NCBI GenBank assembly: GCA_049515175.1
Contig: JBEKUI010000288.1
Location: 1-5,441 of the forward strand
Source: JACQNR01 sp049515175
Lineage (GTDB): Bacteria > Acidobacteriota > Terriglobia > UBA7540
Direction of reading: 5' to 3'
DNA: 5,441 nucleotides
In this document: piece by piece, positions 1 to 4,714 of the stretch
Layout: each line of letters opens with the position of its first letter
Position numbering within the stretch: position 1 is the stretch's first letter
The notes under the pieces: model-generated
The model's input: only the letters and a program-made list of their open reading frames with translations
Database searches by the model: none
What the model was told of the DNA's origin: nothing
Program-made: the position numbers and the translations under genes

Positions 1-200
1 AGCACGTCCTGGCGCATTTTGAATGCTGCGTCGTCGTCGGTGGACACAAGCCAATCAAGTAGCTCCAGCAGCGTAATAGGCGTGAGGACGCAGGCACAGT
101 TGCGAATTCGGAGGGCTTTCCGCCATTCCTCAACATCCAAGCGGCTATTCGAAGCATTGGAGTAGACGTGCGTATCGAAAAAGACCTTTTCCTTAGGCAT
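1..200 (-). CDS. PIN-domain nuclease, N-terminal part (cut by window edge)
   Basis: Only the first 66 codons are visible; the gene runs off the left edge. The protein begins MPKEKVFFDTHVYSN and later reads TPITLLELLDW. This is the usual start of a PIN domain: a buried beta strand ending in a catalytic Asp (D9), then a second acidic residue (E46) at the start of the next helix. The remaining catalytic acids lie outside the window. PIN proteins are Mg2+-dependent ribonucleases, often VapC toxins, but some are not toxin-antitoxin members. The ATG at 200-198 has an upstream GAAGGGG about nine bases away and gives the normal short PIN N-terminus. An in-frame ATG at 224-222 would add eight residues and has a poorer ribosome site. 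A VapB-type antitoxin would be expected just upstream (higher coordinates), but none is visible there, so a solitary PIN protein or one that lost its partner is possible. The fold call is fairly sure; toxin function is not. Confidence 0.75.
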   Translation of the reverse strand, partial: MPKEKVFFDTHVYSNASNSRLDVEEWRKALRIRNCACVLTPITLLELLDWLVSTDDDAAFKMRQDV

Positions 201-768
201 CGAACGCGGCCCCTTCGTTATCATAACTCTTTATCGAGAAGACCGGCCGGACGGGTGCCCGCAGCGCTCGGGCTTAGCGAACGAGTGTCGCTCATAGACG
301 TGCCTGACCAGGTGACGCGCCCTCAGCGAACTTGGCGCAGTTTAACCGATGCCCTGATATCCGTGATGTTGCCACGTCCTTCCGTTGGATTTTCCCGGAT
401 GAATTCAAGCGGCTATGACGGCTTGCCGGGCTCTCGTGGTGGGAGGGTCAGGGAATTTGGGAAGGAACCAATCTCGGCGGCGGGAAGCTAGACCGTGCGG
501 CCGGCGGTGAGGCAGGACGTGTGGCGTTGGTGATGGGGATTCCGGGCGGGGCCGCAGGACCAGACGTTCGCCCACGATGCCCCGCCAGCCTGGCCCATAA
601 AGCCGATTTGAGGTTTGGGCCCCCTCTGCCGCACCCGAACCACGGAACTACGGTCGGGTCGGTCTGCAATCGCCTCCTGGCGCAAAGTGAGCGGGACGCG
701 GCGGCGGGGCAGCTATTTTGGGTTTCTTAACCGCTTTTTTCTCTGCCCCTGGTCTGCCCCAACCCTGG
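201..768. other. intergenic region without a convincing gene
   Basis: About 570 GC-rich bases separate the PIN gene from the end of the next minus-strand gene. Open frames here are short, rich in Arg/Pro/Gly, and lack good ribosome sites, so I read none as a gene. Small dyads are present: GCCCG/CGGGC (257-273), AGCGA/TCGCT (276-292), ACCCGA/TCGGGT (633-659) and GGGGCAG (706-712) facing two direct copies of CTGCCCC (743-749 and 754-760). None is followed by a T run on the strand that would need a terminator. A minus-strand open stretch at 323-412, without a start codon, could be a gene remnant. No tRNA, rRNA or CRISPR pattern is seen. Confidence 0.5.
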
Positions 769-1464
769 CTAAATCACTTCGCCGCTGTTCGCTTCGGCAT
801 TGCCGGCGAGCGGTCCTGCGGTCGGAGTCGCGGCGACGGTCTCTGTCGGTGGCTCCTCGGCAACGCCAGCGTGCGCCTCTTCGGCCGCAGGCGCGGCGGC
901 AGTGGACGGTTCCTCGGCAGTTTCGCGTGGCGACGTGAACACGAGAATCCCGCCCTCACGCGATTCGTGCCGAGCGCCGGACACGAGCGCGAAGTCACGG
1001 ATGAACCAGTACACCGATTCGGAGGTTGCAAGCTTCTTTCCCACACGGGACCAAACCGCCGAGCACAGCTTCCGCACTTCATCCTGCGTCGGGGATTGAA
1101 TTGCACCGTTGGTGCAATTTGCGTCCGGGTTGACCGACCGCTCGTAGGCGCTCACCAAGCGGTCCCCGGAAGTGCGCGGGATTTTCTTCTCCCGCAAGAA
1201 CTCGCTCCACTTGCCGTTTCTGCCCGGCCTGGCGAGCAGGAGCTTCATGAAGAACAGGGCTTCGCCCAGCGTCTTGCCGAGCTCGCGCAGCTCCTTTTGG
1301 GAATCCTTGACGGAGCCTTGCATGGAGCGGTGGGTCTCCCACATGCAGGCGATATCGTGGGCGATGGCCTCCTCGTTGCCCTGCGCGGCGAGGTCGGCAT
1401 AGGGCATGGAGACAGGCTGGCTGACGGGGGCTTGGTCGTTCGTGACTTGAGCGTTGATTTCCAC
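769..1464 (-). CDS. DUF3102-like protein with acidic Pro/Ala-rich tail
   Basis: This gene encodes 231 residues from a GTG start at 1464. The start is chosen because AAGGAG (complement of 1473-1478) sits eight bases upstream, preceded by an A8 run; the open frame continues further upstream, but with no comparable site. Residues 1-30 are Gln/Pro/Val-rich and probably disordered. Residues 31-160 look helical. The core at about 60-108 (LGEALFFMKLLLARPGRNGK, then WSEFLREKKIPRTSGDRL) has the layout of the DUF3102 family: a helix ending in a Lys/Ala-rich segment, a G-K-W segment, then a helix-turn-helix-like stretch with R-T-S-G-D-R. Residues 171-231 are Ala/Glu/Pro/Thr-rich, ending NSGEVI, and look disordered. 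DUF3102-type proteins are common on plasmids and phages; I know no proven function, and DNA binding is inference. The gene is transcribed away from the replication operon, so it is probably a separate unit. The reading frame is well supported; the family link is moderate. Confidence 0.75.
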   Translation of the reverse strand: MEINAQVTNDQAPVSQPVSMPYADLAAQGNEEAIAHDIACMWETHRSMQGSVKDSQKELRELGKTLGEALFFMKLLLARPGRNGKWSEFLREKKIPRTSGDRLVSAYERSVNPDANCTNGAIQSPTQDEVRKLCSAVWSRVGKKLATSESVYWFIRDFALVSGARHESREGGILVFTSPRETAEEPSTAAAPAAEEAHAGVAEEPPTETVAATPTAGPLAGNAEANSGEVI

Positions 1465-1472
1465 GGGTGGCT

Positions 1473-1478
1473 CTCCTT
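1473..1478 (-). promoter_or_regulatory. ribosome binding site fixing the GTG start at 1464
   Basis: On the minus strand the sequence reads AAGGAG, then eight bases, then GTG. An uninterrupted A8 run (complement of 1481-1488) lies just upstream of it. This is the only strong ribosome site for the leftward gene, and it argues against the longer frame that opens at 1647. Confidence 0.75.
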
Positions 1479-1801
1479 GGTTTTTTTTCGGAAGCAGAGG
1501 CGCGCCGAGGGCGGACCGTGCTTCTATAAGAGTGCCCGGAAGTCGAAACTTCGCGCCCGGAGGAAATTCCGTGCTCGTGAAAATTCGAGCTGCGGGACTG
1601 GTCATCGCGGGATTGGCACCGCACCATGGATATGCCCACAGGCCCATGTTTCGCGGGGTCCGGGCTTATCCGCAACGACCCCTCTGATGACCTCGGGGGC
1701 ACGCCGTTGCTGACTCAGGCAAACACGGCAGGGCAGTTGTCATCCCTTCAAGCCCTCCGCCTCTCAGACCAGCGCCTCCTCCCGCTGGCAACCGCCGATG
1801 A

Positions 1802-1814
1802 GGTCCCAGGGACC
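1802..1814. repeat. perfect 13-bp palindrome GGTCCC-A-GGGACC
   Basis: Two 6-bp arms flank a single central A. The right arm starts a stretch (AGGGACC, then GTGA, then ACCTAT, 1808-1826) that recurs in the same order in the repeat cluster before the operon (2112-2133). This is direct sequence observation; a shared regulator binding site is inference. Confidence 0.4.
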
Positions 1815-1965
1815 GTGACGACCTATGGCCGAATCATGGCCAAGCGGGATGACTGACCAGGGAAATCTGTGATGGCAGGTATACAAGATGTCGGACGGGT
1901 CGTAGGACCCCGCAGGGAAGCAATCGCCAGTTAATCACCCAGCTTTCAGCACTCCTCCCACTTTC

Positions 1966-1979
1966 TTGACCTGAGTCAA
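1966..1979. promoter_or_regulatory. FNR/CRP-family-like operator TTGAC-CTGA-GTCAA
   Basis: The sequence is a perfect 5-bp dyad with a 4-bp spacer, the geometry of FNR/ANR/DNR boxes (consensus TTGAT-N4-ATCAA, with C/G at the inner position tolerated). Its centre lies about 72 bp upstream of the transcription start expected from the promoter at 2011-2038, a spacing compatible with activation by a class I CRP/FNR-type regulator. The dyad is seen directly; the regulator is inferred, and another dimeric regulator could use it. TTGACC also resembles a -35 box, but no good -10 follows at the right distance. Confidence 0.4.
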
Positions 1980-2010
1980 AAGAATATTTCTCCTTCCCAA
2001 GCCTGCTGAT

Positions 2011-2038
2011 TTGTCCTCTTTCCCGCCTCCAAGATAAA
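2011..2038 (+). promoter_or_regulatory. weak sigma70-like promoter candidate for the replication operon
   Basis: TTGTCC (2011-2016) and GATAAA (2033-2038) are separated by 16 bp. Each matches four of six consensus bases. This would start transcription near 2045, leaving a leader of about 105 bases before the ATG at 2150. It is the best pair I see in the pyrimidine-rich segment, but a chance match is quite possible. Confidence 0.3.
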
Positions 2039-2100
2039 GATTCCCGATATTTCCGCCAAAACACGAGCTTGTCGGTGAATTTAAGACTGCCGCTACCAGA

Positions 2101-2143
2101 CCCTTCTATGAAGGGACCCGTGAAGGGACCTATACAAGGGAGG
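2101..2143. repeat. GAAGGG repeat cluster overlapping the operon leader
   Basis: CCCTTC-TAT-GAAGGG forms a 6-bp inverted repeat (2101-2115). TGAAGGGACC then occurs twice as a direct repeat, at 2109-2118 and 2121-2130, exactly 12 bp apart, and AAGGGAGG (2136-2143) follows as a partial copy that also supplies the ribosome site of the HTH gene. Such a cluster could be an operator through which the small HTH protein controls its own operon, or an RNA hairpin near the ribosome site. Both readings are inference. Confidence 0.45.
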
Positions 2144-2149
2144 CGCAGG

Positions 2150-2377
2150 ATGCAAAGACCCAAAAGCGAAATCGCAAGGCTCCGCGACGAGTTCCACGGG
2201 AAGGTTGCTGCGGACCTGAAGGGGGGGAATCTGAGCTATATGGACCTTGCGTTCAAGTACGGAATCTCCGTCAACACGGTCTACTGGATTGCGCGGAAGC
2301 ATGGATGCCGCCGCTCCGAGCTGGCTGCCCAGGCGGAAAGAGCTACCCAGGAGCAGGAGGCGGCGAATGGGCGGTGA
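2150..2377 (+). CDS. small helix-turn-helix DNA-binding protein
   Basis: This gene encodes 75 residues. The ATG at 2150 has AGGGAGG six bases upstream; longer in-frame starts (TTG 2069, ATG 2108) lack ribosome sites and would add a poorly composed N-terminus, so they are rejected. Residues 28-51 (SYMDLAFKYGISVNTVYWIA) form a clear helix-turn-helix of the homeodomain-like/MerR-like sort: a first helix, a G-I-S turn, then a recognition helix with V-N-T-V-Y-W. Basic residues flank it (R10, R12, K18, R49, K50, R54, R55), and the C-terminal 20 residues are Ala/Glu/Gln-rich. The protein is probably a transcription regulator or a replication accessory factor. It is the first gene of the operon, and its end overlaps the initiator gene by 11 bases. 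Its position resembles that of cII upstream of O in lambdoid phages, but I see no sequence link to CII. DNA binding is well supported; the role is not. Confidence 0.75.
   Translation: MQRPKSEIARLRDEFHGKVAADLKGGNLSYMDLAFKYGISVNTVYWIARKHGCRRSELAAQAERATQEQEAANGR
2355..2360 (+). promoter_or_regulatory. ribosome binding site fixing the initiator start at 2367
   Basis: AGGAGG lies six bases before ATG 2367, inside the end of the HTH gene. It shows that the long in-frame extension back to 2247 is not used and that the two genes are translationally linked. Confidence 0.8.
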
Positions 2378-3521
2378 GCCCTTCGAGGTGAGAATCCCGC
2401 AGCACTTCTTTGAGTCTCTGCACACGGGAGACATCACCCCGTCGATGTTCCTGACCGTGGCAATGCTGCACAACTGGACAAACTGGAAGACCGGCATCGT
2501 AAGGGCCACTTCCGCCGGGGGGATGCAGGCGTGGTCCCACAAGGCCTACTCCGACAAGACATTCTCCGAGGCGTTGCGGCGGCTTGAGCTGATGGGCCAC
2601 ATCACCCGCAAGATGCGATTAGGCAGCCACCATGACTACCCAATCGTCCTGCACAACTACAAAAAGTGTGACGATGCGGGGAAGGTTCAGGTGATAAACC
2701 CTCATACCACAAAAACTTGGAAGGAAATCGAAAACCCTCAATGCGATGAGGCTTCTGACGAGACTTCCTATGAGGGTTCTGACGAGACTTCTGACGAGGG
2801 TTCCGAGAAGGTCTTATCTGTAAACGAATCTTCAAACGAATCTGTAATCGAATCTCAAGACGAATCCCGAAACATGGCGTGTGGTGGTGTGGGCGGGCAG
2901 CCTCCGGCTGTCATGGATGGTTTCACTCCCGGAGCCTCAAGCGGAGAGGAGATTCCCGTCGAGGAAGTTCCCGCTGAGGAGACTCCCTCCGCTCCCGAGA
3001 TTCCCGTTGAGGTAGTGGTGGAAGCCGAACCCGCTGCTCCCCGTTCGGGGAAATCCCCCGCCCGCAGGCTGGCGCAGAGGTTTTGGGAACATCAGGGGAA
3101 GCCCACCAAGTACAAGGACCCCGCTCGCGCCGCCGAATGGACCCGCGAGCTCCAAAAGCTGATTGATGCCCATGGCGAGGCTGAGTTGGAAGCCATCATG
3201 GACTACGCCTTCAAGACTGACGGATTCTGGCCCAAGTTCCTTGTCCGGGGCAACGACCCGCTCAAATACTTCGCGGAAAAGCTTGAGGGCGACGAACCCG
3301 GCAGCATCAGGGAAAAGTACGAACGCTATCAGGCACGCAAGGCCGCCGCCAAAGCTCGTGCAGCGGCAAATGAATCACCCAAGGGGCAATCACATGCAGA
3401 AAACGGAAACAGCAATTACCCCGGCCGTAAGCTCCGGGGACAGGAGCTTGAAGACCACAACCGCGCAGTCGTCGAGGAGTTCAAGCGAGAGCTTGACGAG
3501 CGCGTCCGCAGCGAAGGCTAA
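2367..3521 (+). CDS. phage-type replication initiator (lambda O-like layout)
   Basis: This gene encodes 384 residues. Residues 1-100 read as a winged-helix DNA-binding domain: a first helix around MFLTVAMLHNW, a Lys/Thr/Gly strand (KTGIVRATSA), the HTH helices (YSDKTFSEALRRLELMGHIT) and a wing (SHHDYPIVLHNY). Residues 127-225 form an acidic, repetitive, presumably disordered linker with Ser/Glu/Asp tetrapeptide repeats and Glu/Pro/Val pentapeptides. Residues 230-305 form a helical domain with W258 and the segment DYAFKTDGFWPKFLVRGNDP, then KYFAEKL. This matches the end pattern of phage replication O/DnaD-type proteins, where aromatic-rich helices precede a short Leu/Lys-rich segment and the region contacts the loader or helicase. 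The tail (310-384) is charged and helical. The role inferred is to bind the origin and recruit the helicase through the next gene. The linker DNA carries repeats that may be the origin itself. The gene overlaps the next one by 128 bases. I am fairly sure it is a replication protein; direct homology to lambda O is not claimed. Confidence 0.7.
   Translation: MGGEPFEVRIPQHFFESLHTGDITPSMFLTVAMLHNWTNWKTGIVRATSAGGMQAWSHKAYSDKTFSEALRRLELMGHITRKMRLGSHHDYPIVLHNYKKCDDAGKVQVINPHTTKTWKEIENPQCDEASDETSYEGSDETSDEGSEKVLSVNESSNESVIESQDESRNMACGGVGGQPPAVMDGFTPGASSGEEIPVEEVPAEETPSAPEIPVEVVVEAEPAAPRSGKSPARRLAQRFWEHQGKPTKYKDPARAAEWTRELQKLIDAHGEAELEAIMDYAFKTDGFWPKFLVRGNDPLKYFAEKLEGDEPGSIREKYERYQARKAAAKARAAANESPKGQSHAENGNSNYPGRKLRGQELEDHNRAVVEEFKRELDERVRSEG
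2697..2778. repeat. 10-bp inverted repeat with extra copies of its 8-bp core
   Basis: AACCCTCATA (2697-2706) is the exact reverse complement of TATGAGGGTT (2769-2778). A further direct copy of the 8-bp core, AACCCTCA, sits at 2733-2740, its start exactly 36 bp from the first. CGAGGGTT (2795-2802) is a one-mismatch copy of the inverted form. The DNA around them is lower in GC (42% by hand count for 2681-2740) than the rest of the gene. The arrangement suggests binding sites for a dimer or for several initiator molecules. Confidence 0.5.
2745..2866. repeat. 12-bp tandem repeats inside the initiator gene (candidate origin iterons)
   Basis: Five codon-aligned units cover 2745-2804: GATGAGGCTTCT, GACGAGACTTCC, TATGAGGGTTCT, GACGAGACTTCT and GACGAGGGTTCC. 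After one decayed unit (2805-2816) come four more of the same period, each ending in CGAA: TCTGTAAACGAA, TCTTCAAACGAA, TCTGTAATCGAA and TCTCAAGACGAA. The encoded peptide repeats D/N-E-x-S. The Ser codon is TCT or TCC in nearly every unit, and the right half (2811-2870) is only 38% GC by hand count. Short iterons beside AT-rich DNA within an initiator gene are what lambda-type origins look like. Selection for an acidic Ser-rich linker is the alternative. Confidence 0.55.
2946..3008. repeat. 15-bp tandem repeats coding Glu/Pro/Val linker
   Basis: GAGGAGATTCCCGTC (2946-2960), GAGGAAGTTCCCGCT (2961-2975) and GAGGAGACTCCCTCC (2976-2990) are followed, after GCTCCC, by a 12-base partial copy, GAGATTCCCGTT (2997-3008). 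The peptide is EEIPV-EEVPA-EETPS-APEIPV. The period differs from the upstream 12-bp array, so the two arrays arose separately. This may be only a flexible hinge, or a second site set. Confidence 0.5.
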
Positions 3522-4713
3522 GGCCATCGCCGATGGCCTCGACAGGCTGGCTGCTGCCTACAACGAGTCCCTGACGCCAATCCGGCTTGAGGTCTATGCC
3601 ATGGCACTGGCTGACCTCACGCCAGACGAGCTATCGGCCGGCTTCAACCGTGCCATCCGCGAACTGAAGTTCTGGCCCCGTCCCGCTGAACTGAGGGAGC
3701 TTGCCACCGGTCGCGCCGCCGCGACGGCGGACAATCTGCTCACCGACAAAGCTTGGATGTGGGTCCATGACTGCATCACGATGTTTCGTCTCCCGGCGCA
3801 GAACCGTTATGAAGTCCAGGGCCGTGTCCGGCACGGCATGAACCTCAATGCAGCGCTCCGTGGCAAGCAAGGGGACTCGGTTCTCGACCTAGCCACCAGC
3901 GCCCCGTTTTACGAAGTGACTGTGTGGCCTGAGCCGGAAATCCCTGACCTCGTGAAGCAGACGCTCATTGCAATGGGCGGGAGCGAGAAGATGGGACTCA
4001 CCCGCATTCAGGACGCGATGCGAGGGTGGGACAGCGGAGGGGAGGCGAGCTTGGGAAGCAAGGACGCGGCGTTCGTCCGCAAGGACTTTGATGAGCATTG
4101 CTCCCGCGCTATCGCCGCCTGCCGCCAGCCGATGGCGGCCACAATCAACCCAGCCAGGCAACTGACGGGAGAGGTTGCGCCCGCCCTGCCGCCTCTCGCA
4201 GTCAGGCGGGTCGCGGTGCGGCTGGAACGCGGGGACTTCGAATACAAGGCTGCACGCCTGACGCTCGCCGAGGCAACCGCCCTGCACGAGGCGGGAACCC
4301 TTCCCCAGCACCTGTATGACGATGCGGTCCACTACTGGCGGCGGGTTGCCGAGGAGCAGGAGCGGCTCAGTACTCCGGTAGAGTACAACGCCGTCTGCCT
4401 CGGCCTCTACGAGCCTGCCTACGAGGTCGGCGCTCCGGCGGGGGCGTCGCATGATGAACAGGTGAAGGCGATGCTCGACGAGGCGGCCCGCCTGCGCCCT
4501 GGCTGGGTGCCCATTGCCTGTTTCCGCATCGAGCGCGGGGATGGCTCGGCTGTCGTATATCCCAACTTGGTGATGGCCATTGGGGACATGAAGCTCAACA
4601 AAGGGCAAGTGGTGCGGTTCTTGGCGAAGCCCAGGGACCTGTACTTCTCTGACAGGCCGTTCCACTGCTTTGACATCAACGCAGCACAAATCACAGCGAA
4701 AAAGGAGAAATAG
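3394..4713 (+). CDS. putative helicase loader (lambda P role) with extra C-terminal domain
   Basis: This gene encodes 439 residues from ATG 3394, which has AAGGGG seven bases upstream. Residues 1-40 are Ser/Thr-rich and low in complexity; this stretch overlaps the end of the initiator gene. Residues 42-105 form a helical domain (RLEVYAMALADLTPDELSAG, then FNRAIRELKFWPRPAELREL) of the form seen at the N-terminus of phage helicase-loader and replication proteins: a helix, L-x-D-L-T-x-x-x-L, a helix with R-x-x-K/R-F-x-P, then A-E-L. Residues 118-245 fit the next part of such proteins (KAWMWV, later TLIAMGG, then FVRKDFDEHCSRAI). No Walker A (GxxxxGKS/T) is present, so it is not a DnaC-type ATPase and is more like lambda P. 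Residues 270-439, with a strand-rich end (VVYPNLVMAIGDMKLNKGQV), are a second domain I do not recognise. The expected job is delivering the replicative helicase to the initiator-bound origin. A TTG at 3493 would shorten the overlap to 29 bases and drop the Ser-rich start. The next gene begins one base after the stop. Confidence 0.6.
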   Translation: MQKTETAITPAVSSGDRSLKTTTAQSSRSSSESLTSASAAKAKAIADGLDRLAAAYNESLTPIRLEVYAMALADLTPDELSAGFNRAIRELKFWPRPAELRELATGRAAATADNLLTDKAWMWVHDCITMFRLPAQNRYEVQGRVRHGMNLNAALRGKQGDSVLDLATSAPFYEVTVWPEPEIPDLVKQTLIAMGGSEKMGLTRIQDAMRGWDSGGEASLGSKDAAFVRKDFDEHCSRAIAACRQPMAATINPARQLTGEVAPALPPLAVRRVAVRLERGDFEYKAARLTLAEATALHEAGTLPQHLYDDAVHYWRRVAEEQERLSTPVEYNAVCLGLYEPAYEVGAPAGASHDEQVKAMLDEAARLRPGWVPIACFRIERGDGSAVVYPNLVMAIGDMKLNKGQVVRFLAKPRDLYFSDRPFHCFDINAAQITAKKEK

Positions 4714-4714
4714 C

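Larger units (their letters stand above)
1465..2149. other. divergent intergenic region, control region of the rightward operon
   Basis: About 685 bases lie between the leftward DUF3102-like gene and the first rightward gene. The left two thirds are GC-rich. The right third (from about 1930) is pyrimidine-rich on the plus strand and lower in GC, with short A/T patches. It carries a perfect GGTCCC/GGGACC dyad at 1802-1814, a GGGTC/GACCC dyad at 1897-1910, an FNR/CRP-type dyad, a weak promoter match and a repeat cluster next to the operon start (the last three listed separately). One possible tiny gene (GTG 1571 to stop 1687, 38 residues) has a strong GGAGGA six bases upstream, but no recognisable product. 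No RNA gene or riboswitch is recognised. Confidence 0.5.

Noticed and set aside
221..295. 24-residue minus-strand frame just upstream of the PIN gene, considered as an antitoxin
   Set aside because: It has no clear ribosome site, is too short for VapB-like proteins, and shows no DNA-binding motif.
720..740. GGTT-TCTT-AACC hairpin followed by GC and T6 on the plus strand
   Set aside because: The stem is only 4 bp and AT-containing, and no plus-strand gene ends before it; the leftward gene would need the T run on the other strand.
1666..1674. TTATCCGCA, one mismatch from a DnaA box
   Set aside because: It is a single isolated near-match with no further DnaA boxes nearby, expected by chance; the iteron region inside the initiator gene is the better origin candidate.
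718..1713. Long plus-strand open frame of 331 codons
   Set aside because: It lies opposite the well-supported minus-strand gene 769-1464, has no good ribosome site, and its product has no coherent domain; it is an antisense shadow in GC-rich DNA.
2069..2149. Longer start (TTG 2069 or ATG 2108) for the HTH gene
   Set aside because: Neither has a ribosome site, and the extension would be encoded by the operator-like repeat cluster; ATG 2150 has AGGGAGG at ideal spacing.
1834..2163. Minus-strand frame of 109 codons in the intergenic region
   Set aside because: It has no ribosome site at its start, no domain, and crosses the promoter and repeat region of the rightward operon.
2745..3008. The repeats considered as a CRISPR array
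   Set aside because: The units are directly adjacent, 12 or 15 bp long, without spacers, and in frame within a coding gene.
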